Positions 51,501-63,938 of a stretch of 64,000 nucleotides of DNA are shown here, piece after piece. The DNA lies in NCBI GenBank assembly GCA_000231825.2, contig JH720309.1:23381-87380 (forward strand), given 5' to 3'. A program made the position numbers and the translations under genes. Every line of letters starts with the position of its first letter. The first letter of the stretch is position 1. The stretch comes from Tetrahymena elliotti 4EA (Eukaryota > Ciliophora > Oligohymenophorea > Hymenostomatida > Tetrahymenidae). A model generated the notes under the pieces. That model was not told the origin of the DNA, searched no databases, and saw only the letters and a list, made by a program, of their open reading frames with translations.

Positions 51501-54500
51501 AAAATATAACCCAAAAAAACTTTAATAAGAATCATGAATCATCAAGTAAATTTTTATTTTATTTCTTTTATTTTATTTTTATTATCAGTTTAAGGTTCAG
51601 CATATGGAAATGGAATAAATCCAGATTAATACTTTGCTAATCCAAATAGCATTCATTAAACTCAAGAGTTGGGAGAATAGTGTTCAAAGGGTAAAAGACT
51701 CTATGAATCTAAAAGTGTTGCTAAGATGGGTATTTCAGTGCATTAACCAATATAAGAACAGGTAGAAGATGACGATGATTTTGGTGAGGATAATTTACAT
51801 TCTAAATTATAAATGACTGGTGAAGATATGAATATGAGAAGAGTGGACTTGATGAATCAAAACTACAATGGATAAAATAATTAATATCAAAATACATTGA
51901 GAAGTGCAAGATCTTTTAGTAGAATTTCATAGAATGTTGGCTATTAAGGATATGGTTAATATTAGAATCAATAAAGCAGTATAAATAAACCATTAAATTC
52001 TTCTCGCCCTCCATCTTATGTAATGGATCATACTAAAACAGAAAAGAAAGTTCCACTAAGATCAAATAATGGAGTTGGTAGTAAAGTAATGACTCCTACA
52101 AGATAAAACACTATGATGCAAAGCTAGAATTAAATGACAACTAGCAATAATCTCTAAACTTCTTCACCAAATGTGATGTATCAATAGAGAAATTAATAGC
52201 TATATACTTAGAATTCAGCTAAAATCACTCCAAAAAGAAGTGTTAGCATAGGAGTAAATGAATAAGAACTTTTGGAAAGTAGTATCTATCCTTCCAACTA
52301 CTAAAAATCTACTGCATTTGATAAAAAACTTGCTATCAGATCAACAAAAGAGTAGAGCTACATGTCTCCAGTACGTACTATGCAAAACACTAAAGAAATA
52401 AATTTCTAAAGTCATGTTAGTGCAAGAAGTAGATCAAGAAGCGCTTCTCCTTAACGCCCTCCAAATGAGCTAGACTAAGAGTATTACAAAGTAAGATATA
52501 TCAAAATTTATTATAATTAGGTTTTTTAAGAGTTTATTCTAATTAAAACTAGAAAATAAATAACATGAGATCTAAGTCAAAGGATTAATTGTAGTTTTAT
52601 GACGAGAGTGAACATCCTGAGTTTTTAGAGGGAAACATTGATAAATTGAATTATGGAAAATATTAAACTAAAAACCCTAACCATATTTAAAAGTTTAATG
52701 GAGAAGTTATTAGCCCAGAGAGCTCGCCTGGAAAGAGTTCTTATAATGGTTTTGATGACTAAAATCGCCTAAACTCTAAAATAAATACAGAAGAATTTGA
52801 TTTGATAAGAGGACAAAGTATTAAATAGAACAGTTAAATGATTGAAAAAGTAGGCTCTGAAGATTCTGATTAAACTGATGAACATAATAACCCGAATAGT
52901 AAATCTAAACCTAATTAATTACTGTTTTATTTACAAAATCCTATGCAAAGACCTGTCGAAACTCCTTTAGAAAATAACAGAAGAATAAATCTAAATTAGC
53001 AAGAAGTTGTTGATCAATAATAATCTGAATTAAAATAATCGATGATGGTAAGAAAAATAAGTACAGATAAAGAAAAGGAAAAAGAGAAGATTGAAGTACC
53101 TCATGATAGTAATAGAGTCGAAATAATGTAGCCATAGATTGAAAATCTAGATGGAAATGAATATGATCCATACGGATTGAAAACAATAGCTAATGAAAAA
53201 ACTAAGAAAATGAAATTCCCTTCTAATAGAGTTTCTTAGTAAGCAATAGATCACAAAAAATTCATTAAGAAACCTTATGAAACTGATGAAGAATTGTAGA
53301 GTGATAGTTAAAATATAGAATCTCAAAGACTAGAAGATAGTAGTGATTAACCACCAGTGATTAATTAGCATAGGATGATAGCACCTCCTATTATTCATGG
53401 TGAGACCATTCATTCAAGTAGCTCTCCGATAGCATAGTAAAGAGGTTAGGTTTTAAATGATCTGGCTATTAACTAATAATCTTAATAATAAGAAGGAGGT
53501 CAGAATAATATCAAAACCTCTATGAGATCATCGATTGAGTAATAATCAGAAACAAAAAATAATAATAATATAAAACCTCCGTTGAATCCTATGAAAGCAA
53601 ATACTCTCAGTAACAGTAAAAACAAAGAAGATGATTCAGATAATGAAGAAGATGATGAAGAGAACATTATAAAGAATATGAATAAGAAAAGAAGTATTGA
53701 TCACAGTTCTAATCATAAATTGGAAACTTAAAATAATAATGAATTAGATTCAAAAGTTAGACAATTAGTTATTAGATAAAGTAAGAATTCAAATGATAAA
53801 ATAATAACCCAAAATCAAGCAGATGAAGCTGGTAAGATGGCTCTTAACTAAGTTAGAGTTGTTACACCTATGACAACTATGATTAATCCAAGAGATCTTT
53901 AGAAAATGGAATAAGCTAATAAAAATAATAACAGTTAGCCTCTTAGAGAATCACTGCAAGGAAATTAAATGGTTGATACATAGCCTGATGATAATTTAAT
54001 TCAAAAATCTAAAGAATTAGATTCTGAATTTTTAAGATAGAGACAAAGACTATCCTAAATAGTAAATCCAGACCAGCATAATGAAGAGCTTTAACGTAAG
54101 CCAAGTTATTAAGATTAATCTAAAGAAAATATCAGATAATCAAACTAGTATAGATCAAGTGCATAATAAATAATACCACACGAACATTCAAAAACTTTGA
54201 GCCCCTCTAATAAAAATGAAAATAAAATAAACTAATAGAATAATGTTCGTAGTTCATTATAATAGCCTTTTTATAACATTCAAGATGCTTATAAGCATCA
54301 TAGATCAACAAATCATAATGAAAGTCTAAATAAATAAAATGATTTTTCAGCAGCAAAAACTGAGAATCTTGACATTTAACCTGTAAATTTTGATGATTTC
54401 TCAAATGGAGTTGGTCTATACTCACATTAAACAAGTATGAATGCTATGGGCAATTAGTATCCTAGCTCTAATATACCTTAAATTATTAAAGATAACTCTA

Positions 54501-55412
54501 CTATCTCACCTATTAGCAATAATTACAAAGTGCCTCAAGCTTTTAATTTGGGTAATCCTTCTCCCGGTGATTTAAGCAACAATTTCTTTGGTTTAAGTGC
54601 TAAAGAATATGAAGAATATACCCTCAATAAGAACAATACAATTAGTAAACCCTCTCCCACTAATAGTCGTATTGTTAATCAATACTATTAAGAGAATCCT
54701 GTTAATTAAAATTTAATTAAAAAAAGAAGAAATGTTGATGATGTAAATTATTTTATTTTACTTTTTTTTGTTACAATTAATTTATTATTAAAAGATTTAT
54801 GACTCCTAAGAATCAATTAAAACTGCAAGCGAGGCTTAAATTGATTTTAATGAAATATCTCCTAGTGATTTTAATGTTCTGAATTAGAGATATGATGAAG
54901 ATATTGTAGAAGATGAAGTTGATGAATAAAAATCACAGGTATTAAAGAAAGCGTTAAGTTAAGCTCCTAGCTACTATGATGCAACTAATGAATAAGATGA
55001 ACGTTTAATGGCAGCTGCTAATTTAAACAATCTAAAAAAACTTTAGACAAACGATGCAAGTCTACCTCCTCATATTTAGCATTCAAGAAAAAGCGATATT
55101 ATTCTTAACTAAACTAGTAACTAATAATAAAATTTAAGAGGAATGTATCCTCATTCAAATACGAACAGCATGACATCAATAAATTAATAAAATTTTAATT
55201 ATATTTAATAATAACATCCTGTAATAATAACAAGTCATAACTATCGAATGGCAAGTGAAGTAGGGTCTAGGTAATAGACAGACAACATAAGACATCTAAG
55301 TGAAAGTAGAAGTAATTCTTAATATAATGGAAATAATGGCTTAAATAGTGAAGGTCATACTCCATATTACTACAACATATAAAATACATACAATAAGTTT
55401 AGTGGAAAATGA
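45567..55412 (+). CDS. large cysteine-rich multi-pass surface protein with long cytoplasmic tail (2904 aa)
   Basis: Fourteen exons (45567-45865, 45913-46169, 46229-46434, 46516-47032, 47403-48339, 48393-48748, 48801-49306, 49342-49464, 49522-49714, 49767-49973, 50142-51545, 51589-52490, 52553-54742, 54795-55412) join in frame, 8715 nt. A signal peptide ends at LQFIFLLLMISCTRA (residue about 31). Residues 32-1025 are Thr/Ser/Asn-rich beta-strand repeats with sparse Cys. Residues 1026-1320 are furin-like/growth-factor-receptor-type Cys-rich repeats of C..C...C..C spacing (CRTCDAADKTKCLTC, CPKNCSTCSSLDICLTC). Residues about 1330-1550 hold five hydrophobic helices, including YMISLIIWIAIVFC and IVAGLSIIFVNVPMIVAA. 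The last 1350 residues are Q/N/S-rich, charged and probably disordered and cytoplasmic. This plan fits the abundant ciliate family of Cys-rich transmembrane proteins; ligand unknown. Confidence 0.88.
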
Positions 55413-55684
55413 AATTTTTTAATTCATTGAAACTATACTTATTATATTTTAAATAAAAATATTTGTAATTAAATAAAACTAAATCGAAAAATATATCTTT
55501 TAAATTTTTATGAAAATTTTCTAAAGAAAATAATAATTAATGTATCTAATTTAATATCTTCATTTGTAAACATACTTAAATTTAAATTCATTTAATATTA
55601 AAAAATTAAATTACAAACCATTTAAAAAAACATTTTAAATCTAAAAATATCCAATTTATTTAAAAAAATATACTAAAATAATTT
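55413..55684. other. short AT-rich spacer
   Basis: 3' flank of the surface-protein gene; nothing recognised. Confidence 0.5.
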
Positions 55685-57202
55685 ATGTTGGATTAAAAAA
55701 GTAAGAATAGTTTTGATTTATGTTTAGTAATTCAATAAGAGAAGAGATATTTTCTTTTTTTCAGTCATTTATTAATTATAAATTTGAAAAATAAAAAATA
55801 TTTAGTAACCTTGTAAATTTTCAAGAAGCTTATTTAGAGACAATTTTTTTACAAAAATAAAAAAGGTGTTGGATTTTGATTGATTTTTTTAAAAAAGATG
55901 ATATCATAGAAAAAACAATTTAAAAATTTAAAAGATGTAATTAAAAATTTTCTCATTAAAAAATTTTAAAATCAATTTTTTTGAATCAAAAAAAGTTTTA
56001 GAGATCCTCATTACAGTCACTTCTAAATGTTGAAATAGATCTTTAGTAAATATTTTTAATTGTATCCCTTTATTATTTATTCAAATTTTAAAATAATTTA
56101 TATTGTAGATTCTTATTTTAATTTTTACTTTTTTAAATAGTTTTTTTAAATTTTATTGATGAAAAATTATTCTTTATACTACAAAAGTTGGAACTTACTT
56201 GGAACTAAAGGTATATAATCTTTATGCTCTACTTTAGTAAAATGCAAAAATATAAAGGCTTTGACACTCTAACTTTAGTAATTGATATATTAAACCTTAT
56301 AAATTAAATAAATGTCTTAAATCATTTTTAAATCTGAAAAAATTTAATTTTAATTTTTAAATATTTTAAATATTACAGATTTTTTTTTTCAATAAAAGTG
56401 GAAATTTGATTAGTTCAAATGATGTTATAATTTTAGCTTCATCCTTTATTTAGTTTACAAATCTTTAATTACTGATATTAGATATTAGGTAATCATAATT
56501 TATTTTTTATTTTGAAAATTAATTTTAAAATAAAATGTTTAATATCTTTTTAAAGAGTAAATTTAATTTATTTTTTTTTAAAATTAATATTTTGAAACCA
56601 AAAGTGGTAATTAAATAAATGATGATGGAGTTTCATCCATAGGTTTATAACTGTCTCTGTGTAAATTCCTCTCAACTTTGGAATTATCACTTTAGTAAAA
56701 TTTTGCCTTTTAATTTGTTTTTAAATTAAAAAAATGTTTTAAGTGGTAATTAAATAGGATCTGATGGGGCATCTAATTTAATTCTAGATTTATCAGAAAA
56801 CAAAAATCTCTAAACTTTGATAATAAATTTGAGGTATAGATAAATATTTTTTGCAGATAAATATAATTTTATGAAATTTTTAAAAACATAATTTTATTTA
56901 TTTTTTTATTAAATTTGTAAAAGTAGTAATAATATTGGATATTAAGGAACATCAGATTTTAGTTAAGCTTTTAAAAAATGCAATCATATCTTTGTTTTAA
57001 CACTTTATCTTTAGTAATTATTTTCTTTTTTTAAACTTATTTAAATCGCTTTTTAAAAATAATTGTTTTTGGAATAGTATTCTAATTCTCCAATAATTTA
57101 TATTAAAAAAGCAAAAATTAAATTAATGATGAATTAGAATAGAAATTAACAAGTAGGTTACTAAAATTGAAGAGGTTAGTAGAAAAATCCATATATTTCT
57201 GA
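55685..57202 (+). CDS. LRR protein, one exon per leucine-rich repeat
   Basis: A plausible first exon starts at ATG 55685 (MLDQKSKNSFDLCLVIQQEK). LRR exons then end near 56043, 56277, 56489, 56695, 56834 and 57014, and the last exon runs to TGA 57200-57202. Repeat texts include SGNQINDDGVSSIGLQLSLC, SGNQIGSDGASNLILDLSEN and SSNNIGYQGTSDFSQAFKKC, closing with SKNQINDELEQKLTSRLLKL. Introns of 60-120 nt sit at the same phase-2 place in every repeat, so any number of exons can be gained or lost without frame loss. Unlike the array at 42.4 kb I see no TGA or frameshift in these exons. First-exon boundaries before 56000 are uncertain. Likely a cytoplasmic ribonuclease-inhibitor-like LRR protein with unknown ligand. 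Confidence 0.6.
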
Positions 57203-57725
57203 TTTCTTAATTTATTAAAAATTATTATTTTAAGTTTATATTTCTTTTTTATTTTATTAATTGTTTGATACATAATTTTTTTAATTTAATCTTTGTTTCT
57301 TCAAATATTTCTCAAACTAACCAAAAATAACACCTTCCTATTTATATTTATTAATATTTTTTTAATTTGAGATCATTTTTTACTTTAATTAAAATTTAAT
57401 TTATTCATTCAGATTTATCCCTTAGTTTGAAATGAAAAATTTAAAAAATTAAAGATTTACTAAAGCGGTTGATCTCTCTAACTAATTTAATCAGGGCACT
57501 TATTATTTGTATCTAACTAAAACTAAATTATTAATTCAATTAATATTTTTTTATAAATTATGGGTATAAAAGAATAATGTCTTTCTTAACTTTTCTATTT
57601 GTTTTGAGGGATTAACATTTAATTTTATTTTAAAATATAGTTCAAATAAATGATTTGTTTAGATATATTTAAATTGACTAAATTATCTGAATTTTGTTTT
57701 AAAATACTTTAGAGATGACTATATT
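57203..57725. other. AT-rich 3' flank up to the second gap
   Basis: No coding signal was recognised. Confidence 0.45.
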
Positions 57726-57825
57726 NNNNNNNNNNNNNNNNNNNNNNNNNNNNNNNNNNNNNNNNNNNNNNNNNNNNNNNNNNNNNNNNNNNNNNNNNNN
57801 NNNNNNNNNNNNNNNNNNNNNNNNN
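57726..57825. other. assembly gap, 100 N
   Basis: Exactly 100 undetermined bases, again just downstream of an LRR array. Confidence 1.
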
Positions 57826-58267
57826 AAAATTAATAAATATTTTGATTTAATATTTGAAAATTTCAACTTAAATAAGAAGGTATTAGATTAATTAGAATTA
57901 TGAAAAATTTAGTGATGAAATATTTAAAGAAAAAATATCTTTTTGATAAAAATCATAAATATCTAACAATTAAAATTAAGTCAAATGTTTAAAAACTGGT
58001 AAATTTTGATTGAAATTGAATTATATTTCAGATTTATTTTCATTAAATTTGAAAGAGATCAGAAAATATACTACAAGGGAAAAGATCAAATAAATTAATT
58101 TATCAAAAGTCTTTCTGGATAGATTTTCTTTATTTAATAAGGAGATTTGATTTCATTGATTGAATTCTATTTAATAATAATAATAATTAATCAATAAAAA
58201 AGGATACAAAGCAGTAGTTATTAACTATCTCAATAATATTAAAGGGAAAGGTAAATTAGAAATAGAA
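57826..58267. other. spacer with possible 5' exons of the ubiquitin-ligase gene
   Basis: A coding-like frame from ATG near 57986 (MFKNWQILIEIELYFRFIFI, KFERDQKIYYKGKDQINQFI) stays open to 58275. In the frame of the next gene, 58201-58267 also reads as protein (GYKAVVINYLNNIKGKGKLE). One or two extra exons are therefore likely, but no clean GT...AG join was found. Confidence 0.4.
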
Positions 58268-61200
58268 ATGAGTGACGGTGAAGACTATGATGGAGAAGAC
58301 TACTATGAAGGTGGAGAAGATGATTACTATGATGATGGAGGTTAAATGGAAGAAGAGCACCATGAAGATGTTGAATTACCAGCCTAGTTGATTAAAAGTA
58401 ACTTTTTAAGATTTAAAACATATTTATTAGAATGCTTGATAACCAATTATTTTATGTCTAAGCACATTTACTTTCAAAAGATTTCATTTAATAATTGATA
58501 AATTGATAATATTTTTAACATAAAAGAGTAAAGCAGTGTTGCAACTCATAAGAATGTGGAGTTTGTTTTGAAGAATGAAATAATTAATAGAATTGAGAAG
58601 TCAATTGAAGCAGTTTAAAATGAATAAGGTATTTCTAGTGGAAGAGCTCTTTTTTTACTCAAGGCATGCAAATATAACATTTAAGATACTTAAAATATCC
58701 CTCATAAGATCATGGATGATATTTACTTTAGTGAAACAAAAGAAGCCATTGAAAATAAGAATAAGAGTGTAAGAGAATTATTTTAAATGAAATATATTGA
58801 AAAACTGATAACTTAACCTTTCTATATACAACTAATGATATTTTACTACTTTCCCGATCAAAATTAAATTAATTGATGAAATAAAATCAGAAAATTAATA
58901 AATACATACATTAGAAATAATCTTATCTTTTATTATTATTCAATCAATATATCTAAAGCAAAATCCATTAATTTGAGAATTTTAAAAATTTGTATTAATA
59001 GCTCCATTTTGCAATAACACACACACTATTTTAGAAATTACAAAAATATCTTCAAAATATATTACTTATTTTGATAATAAAATTTCAACTAATTAAAATG
59101 TATATAAAATATTTAGAATTGTTTAGAATGCCAAAAAGAATTGAACCAAAATTCATTTCATCTTGAATGCAACCATTGCTATTGTATTGAGTGTGCAGAA
59201 AATTACATTACAGAATAATTTAAAAAATAAGAAGATGAAAATAGAGTTTGCTGCAAATGCCCATTCCCATCTTGCAAAGAGAGATTCGGTGACAAAGACT
59301 TCAAGAAACTATTGGGAGAACAATAATTTAAAGATTACTGCAAATTCTTAGAAGATGATGCCTTGAAAATTGCTGATTATGTAAATAATAAATAAAATTA
59401 AATATTGCTTCAACCATTTTTATATTAAAAAGATTATCAGATGCCCTTCAAGTGATTGCTTATATGTTATAGTATAGTTAGATTAAATTTCTCTTAAATC
59501 TTATGCAAAAAGTATGCGTTGCTAATGCAGAACCTTATTTTGTAGCTCAGTAAGCTTCATTTTATAAATTTATAAAATTTTAGACATAGAATTTAGATAT
59601 TTTAGGTCAGAGTTATGTAGCTTTGTTTAAACTTGAGGCAAATAGAATAAAAATTTATATCAATTCAATATTCTCAAATAATTAATAGACACTTTTTAAA
59701 GATACAAGAAAAATACAATAATTTAATTAATTCATATAATCTAAAAAATATCTAAAAGAAATAAATTAAAATGAATAAATATTTTTCTTATTAAATATTA
59801 ATTATTTTAATTTTTTTAAAATATTTATTAAAATTAGTGTGGTAGTAATGCCCATGAACCTTTAAAATGTAGTATTGTGAAGACATTGAATTAATTAGAG
59901 CAATCATATAGTTAAATTAAGATGTTACAAGATAAAGAATCCTTATATAGAAATCAAGAAACTAGATCATCATCTAATTATAGTTCTTCTTTTTCATCAG
60001 ATTTCTGCCCTAATGGCTGCTTCAAATTTCTTGTCCCAAAATAAGACAATCCTAAATTAAGATAGTGCCCATTCTGTGAAGGTGTTTTTTGTGCTGATTG
60101 CAAGCAGCTCTATCCATGTAAATGTGTTAAATAAGAAGAAACAAAAGAAGATTAAATGGAGGAAGATAATTATTAGAAAGATAAAAATAACAAATAAGGA
60201 AAATAAGTTGAATTACCTGTTGTGGTTAATTACTTTATGAATTTATTGGGAATGTTTACTAAAAGTAAAGATGAACTTCTATTTATTAAAGTGGCTAAAA
60301 GAAAGATATCTGAATATCTTTAAAACGCCTTCAAGTTTGTCACTGATAAGGGTAAATATGAATCCGAGTTGAACTTTGTTCATTCTTCTTTAGATTCTCT
60401 TGAAGGTATAAAAATAATCATTAAAATATCTTTTTAGGTTTTTATTTTTAATAATAGATCTGTTGCTCTTTATTTCTCATTCAAATTTATTCATTACTAT
60501 TGGCGCAACAAGTAAGAGTGACTTACTTAAATTTTAACTTGAAGATTTATAAAGTTAATTCTCATAACTTAAGAAAGAACTTCTTACAGACGATTATAAT
60601 TATTTTTATAAATAATTAAAACCTGATTAAGTCTTTAGTTAATAATTCTAAAATCTTAAAGAGTCAGTAGGAGTAATAGTAAATAAAATCACTAGAAATC
60701 AATCGAGTTGCTAAAACGATTTTATTGGAGGTTTTATATTTTTAAATATTAATGTAAATGTTTTTAAAATAATTTTTGGAAATAAATAATGAATAGTTAA
60801 TTTAAATGATGAAACATTCGAAAATTACTTCAATTTGTATCAAAAATTATCTCCTTAAGCTATAATTACAGTAAAGAAGGAACAAGAAAAAATTGATAAC
60901 GAAAAAAAGGCTTAAAACAGTAGATTTGGAATGATGGGATTTGGAGATTTTGGTGGTGATATGAGAGGAGGAAGAATGCATGGATACGGTGGTGGTCCTC
61001 ATGAACATTCTAGATATGGAGGTCACTAAAGCAGAGGAATGCCAAAAAAATATCATCAAGACTCAGATGATGAAAATGACTATTAGTAAAGAAGACAAGG
61101 TGGATATCAGAATAAATATAATTACATGGATGATAGCGATGATGATAATGATAATCATTTTGTTCCTTCAATGAAAAATCCATAGTAATTGTTAGAAGAA

Positions 61201-62401
61201 TTTTTATTCTTTGTAGAATATAAACATAAAGAACACTATTAAGAAGTAAAGAAAGAAAAAACTGTAGAAGATGCAAGGAAAAAACTTAGTGAGTTAATTG
61301 AGAAAAATAAACCTATTTATAAATCTGAAAATATTTTAGTTATCTTACCTTAAGGTTTAAAGATAAATGATAACATCTATTTAATGAATTTAGAACAAGA
61401 TAAAATTGAAAATAACAAAGTTTTATTAGAGATTATTAATTAATATGAATAAATATTCAAAGCATATGATAATAAATAGAAAAATATTCATTAGGTTACT
61501 CCTTGGAAAGCTTCATTCTTTGATTATTTTGAGTTTTTGATTATGGATGAATACATTAAATTTAAACCAGATTAAATACCTAAAGTTGATAAAACTTGCA
61601 TAGCATGCAAATAGCCATTATATCCTCAAGCTGATGAGTAATTAGCCACCAAAATCTTAACATCCTCGTAAAACATAACTGATACTGATGTAATTTAGCT
61701 AAAAGGTTGTAATCATCCTATCCATATTGGCTGCTATAAGCCTCTCGTCACACCATAAGTCACATATAAATGTCCTTGCTCAATGGAATATTGTAATTAA
61801 ATAAATTATTTTATCTCTTAAAAGGTTTCAAACCTTCAAAAAGATGTTTAATTAAAATTGAGCCCGCTTTATCATAAATTATTTTATCTTATAAAAGAAG
61901 AATAAAAAATTTAATTTGAATACTATAAATCATTATATTAAAATAATAATAGATAAACCTTTAGCAAATGATATCAAAGCTAAAATGGTTCAAAATGCTG
62001 ATTACCAAAGTGTAGAAATAAACTACACAATACTAAAATTAACAATAAACAATGAGGTAATGAATGGTATTGTTGTTAAAGCTTATCTATATCCATATGA
62101 TGAAAATATTACAGAAGATACATTCAATTGTTATCGCTAAGCATTTTTCCGTGGTTTAACTTTTGAATTGACAGAAGATGGTAAACTCTAGTTCAGAATC
62201 AATCACTTGACAGATGCTCCTCCAAGTAAATTATTCCACTCATTTTTATTTCATAACTAATTATTTGCTTATTAGAATACAAATAACTGGCAAGAAATAC
62301 AAGAGAGTTTATGTATGAACTTAACAAATAATTTGAAAGTTACAACATCAAACCAAAATGAAACATATTTTTTATTTATTTCCCTAATAAAATTAGTATG
62401 A
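58268..62401 (+). CDS. RING-IBR-type (RBR-like) E3 ubiquitin ligase with extra C-terminal Cys/His module (about 1048 aa)
   Basis: Exons 58268-58397, 58527-58768, 59117-59380, 59433-59549, 59838-60405, 60458-60730, 60797-61845 and 61898-62401 join in frame (3147 nt). The N-terminus is acidic (MSDGEDYDGEDYYEGGEDD), as in Ariadne proteins. RING1 is NCLECQKELN...LECNHCYCIECAENYI (residues about 125-165). The IBR is RCPSSDCLYV...MRCQCRTLFCSS|CGSNAHEP (215-260). A second-RING-like Cys cluster follows (FCPNGCFKFL...CPFCEGVFCADCK). The canonical RING2 catalytic loop (GGCNHM type) is not evident. Then come a Gly/His/Arg-rich stretch (GFGDFGGDMRGGRMHGYGGG) and, near residue 800, another Cys/His group (CIACKQPLYP...GCNHPIHIGCYKPL...YKCPCS). 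It probably transfers ubiquitin; substrate unknown. If the 52-nt last intron is not removed, the frame ends at TGA 61969-61971 (922 aa). Confidence 0.82.
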
Positions 62402-62544
62402 TCCTCACAATCTGCGTTCATAAATATTTGTCTTTCTATTTTTAAAATTGAAAATCTTTAATATTTATTAATATTCAAAAGGATGTAAAAATCATTTATT
62501 TATTCATTCAATTATTTTTTTGTAAATTTTTCATAAAAAATATA
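62402..62544. other. short convergent spacer
   Basis: 3' flanks of the ubiquitin-ligase gene (plus) and the right-edge gene (minus). AT-rich; no signal seen. Confidence 0.45.
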
Positions 62545-63938
62545 TCAAATAAGCAATTTTCTCAAATGTGCACTATCCTCAGCTTATTTTTTAATTATTT
62601 GCTTACTTAAAAAGTTTTTTAATTTTTACAAGTTTCTTGTTTTAAATAATACCATTGTTTTATTTAATCTATTCTTTTTTTGAATTAATTCCATATTCTT
62701 TTTTTTAACTACAAACATAGAATTTAAACACCCAAATAAAAGAGGGCCATGTTGTTAAATATTGAATTTTATATAAATTCGGTGCTTTTTTTTATTAGGT
62801 CATCTATTAAGCAAGCAAAACATGAGCTAATAAGGGAAAAAGAAAATGATATGGTAAGGTGATAATCTAATTAAATATTTAGTTCAATTATTTTTTAAAA
62901 TACTTATTAATGAAGATGTAATTAGCAATAAAAAAATTATTTTTAATTTTTTTCTAAATTGTCTTAAGAAAAGTTAGATTATTAGTTAATTTCAAGAATT
63001 TTTATTCTGCATATTTAAATAAAATTTCAATAAATTCATTTTAATTATTAAAGATAAGAAAAACATTTTACATTATTTTTTAAGAAAGATTTTTTTACTT
63101 TTTCATTATTTATTTAATGAATTATTAATTCCCACAATAAATATTTTTTGATTTTTAATTAAATTAATCATTCAAATTTTCTATTAATAAATTTATTATT
63201 TTCTTTGAGATGATAATCACTTTTTGGTAAAATATTGCAGAGGGAGCTATCAGGTTAACTAATGGGTGATTTAAGAAAATATAACTGAAAGTCTTTCTTA
63301 GTAATTGGCCTTATCTCATTTTATTTTTAAAAATAAAATTTTTGTCTAAAATCTTAATAAATATTTTAAAATAAAATTAAAATTATTTGGTAAAATTACA
63401 AATTTATATTTTCATTCAATTACTTTCAAAATTTTACCTCTATGACCTATAATTCCCTTTCAAAATTATTCTGAAAAAATTATTTTATTCTCTAACTTGT
63501 ATGAAAATACTATTTTACCTTAGTGAATGAGATAAATCTTAGAGATCTAATGCTTATAGCCTTTATCACTCTTTTATAGTTTTTTTCATCTATAATTCTA
63601 AAAAATATGAAGAATTTCATAGATTTATTACAATTAATAATTTATTTAACATTAAAGTATTTAAAATTATTATTGAAATTAAAAAAAATTTTATCTATTT
63701 TTATTTAATCTTTAATTTAGAATATTATGTGAATTTAGTGAATGCTCGGGGCTTTCTTTTTTTTTGAAATTAAAAAATTATGTCTATTTTGGATAAATTG
63801 AAGATGAAATTGATGAAGTTTATAAAAATTTATCAAAAAATAAATGAATGTCATAAAATAGTAAAGAAATTGAAAATTAGATATTATAAAGATTAAAATA
63901 GGAATATAGGAATAAAATAAAATATAAAATACAGACAT
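62545..63938 (-). CDS. unidentified minus-strand gene with N-terminal membrane segments
   Basis: ATG 63938 opens a 167-codon exon (63938-63438). It has a hydrophobic start (YIPILIFIISNFQFLYYFMT), SKKKKAPSIHQIHI, then a charged helical part (IIDEKNYKRVIKAISIRSLR; QRIKQFFQNNFERELQVIE) to a GTAAAAT donor. Exon 2 begins at 63313 in phase (IRPITKKDFQLYFLKSPISQ, PDSSLCNILPK). Further coding-like sequence reaches 62545 (QQHGPLLFGCLNSMFVVKKK; RKLLI and TGA) or, in a second open frame, 62562 (RIWNQFKKRIDQIKQWYYLK). Splice sites between 63200 and 62870 are unresolved. A plus-strand two-exon reading (62749-62853, 63241-63288) overlaps the same area and is the main competitor. Function unknown. Confidence 0.4.

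Noticed and set aside
60847..61276. Overlapping ORFs on both strands across the Gly/His-rich exon
   Set aside because: Out-of-frame shadows of the ubiquitin-ligase coding sequence.
62749..63288. Plus-strand two-exon ORF (50 aa, ends LSGQLMGDLRKYN)
   Set aside because: It keeps frame across a GTAAGG...TGCAG intron but overlaps a longer minus-strand gene with better exon support; kept only as an alternative there.
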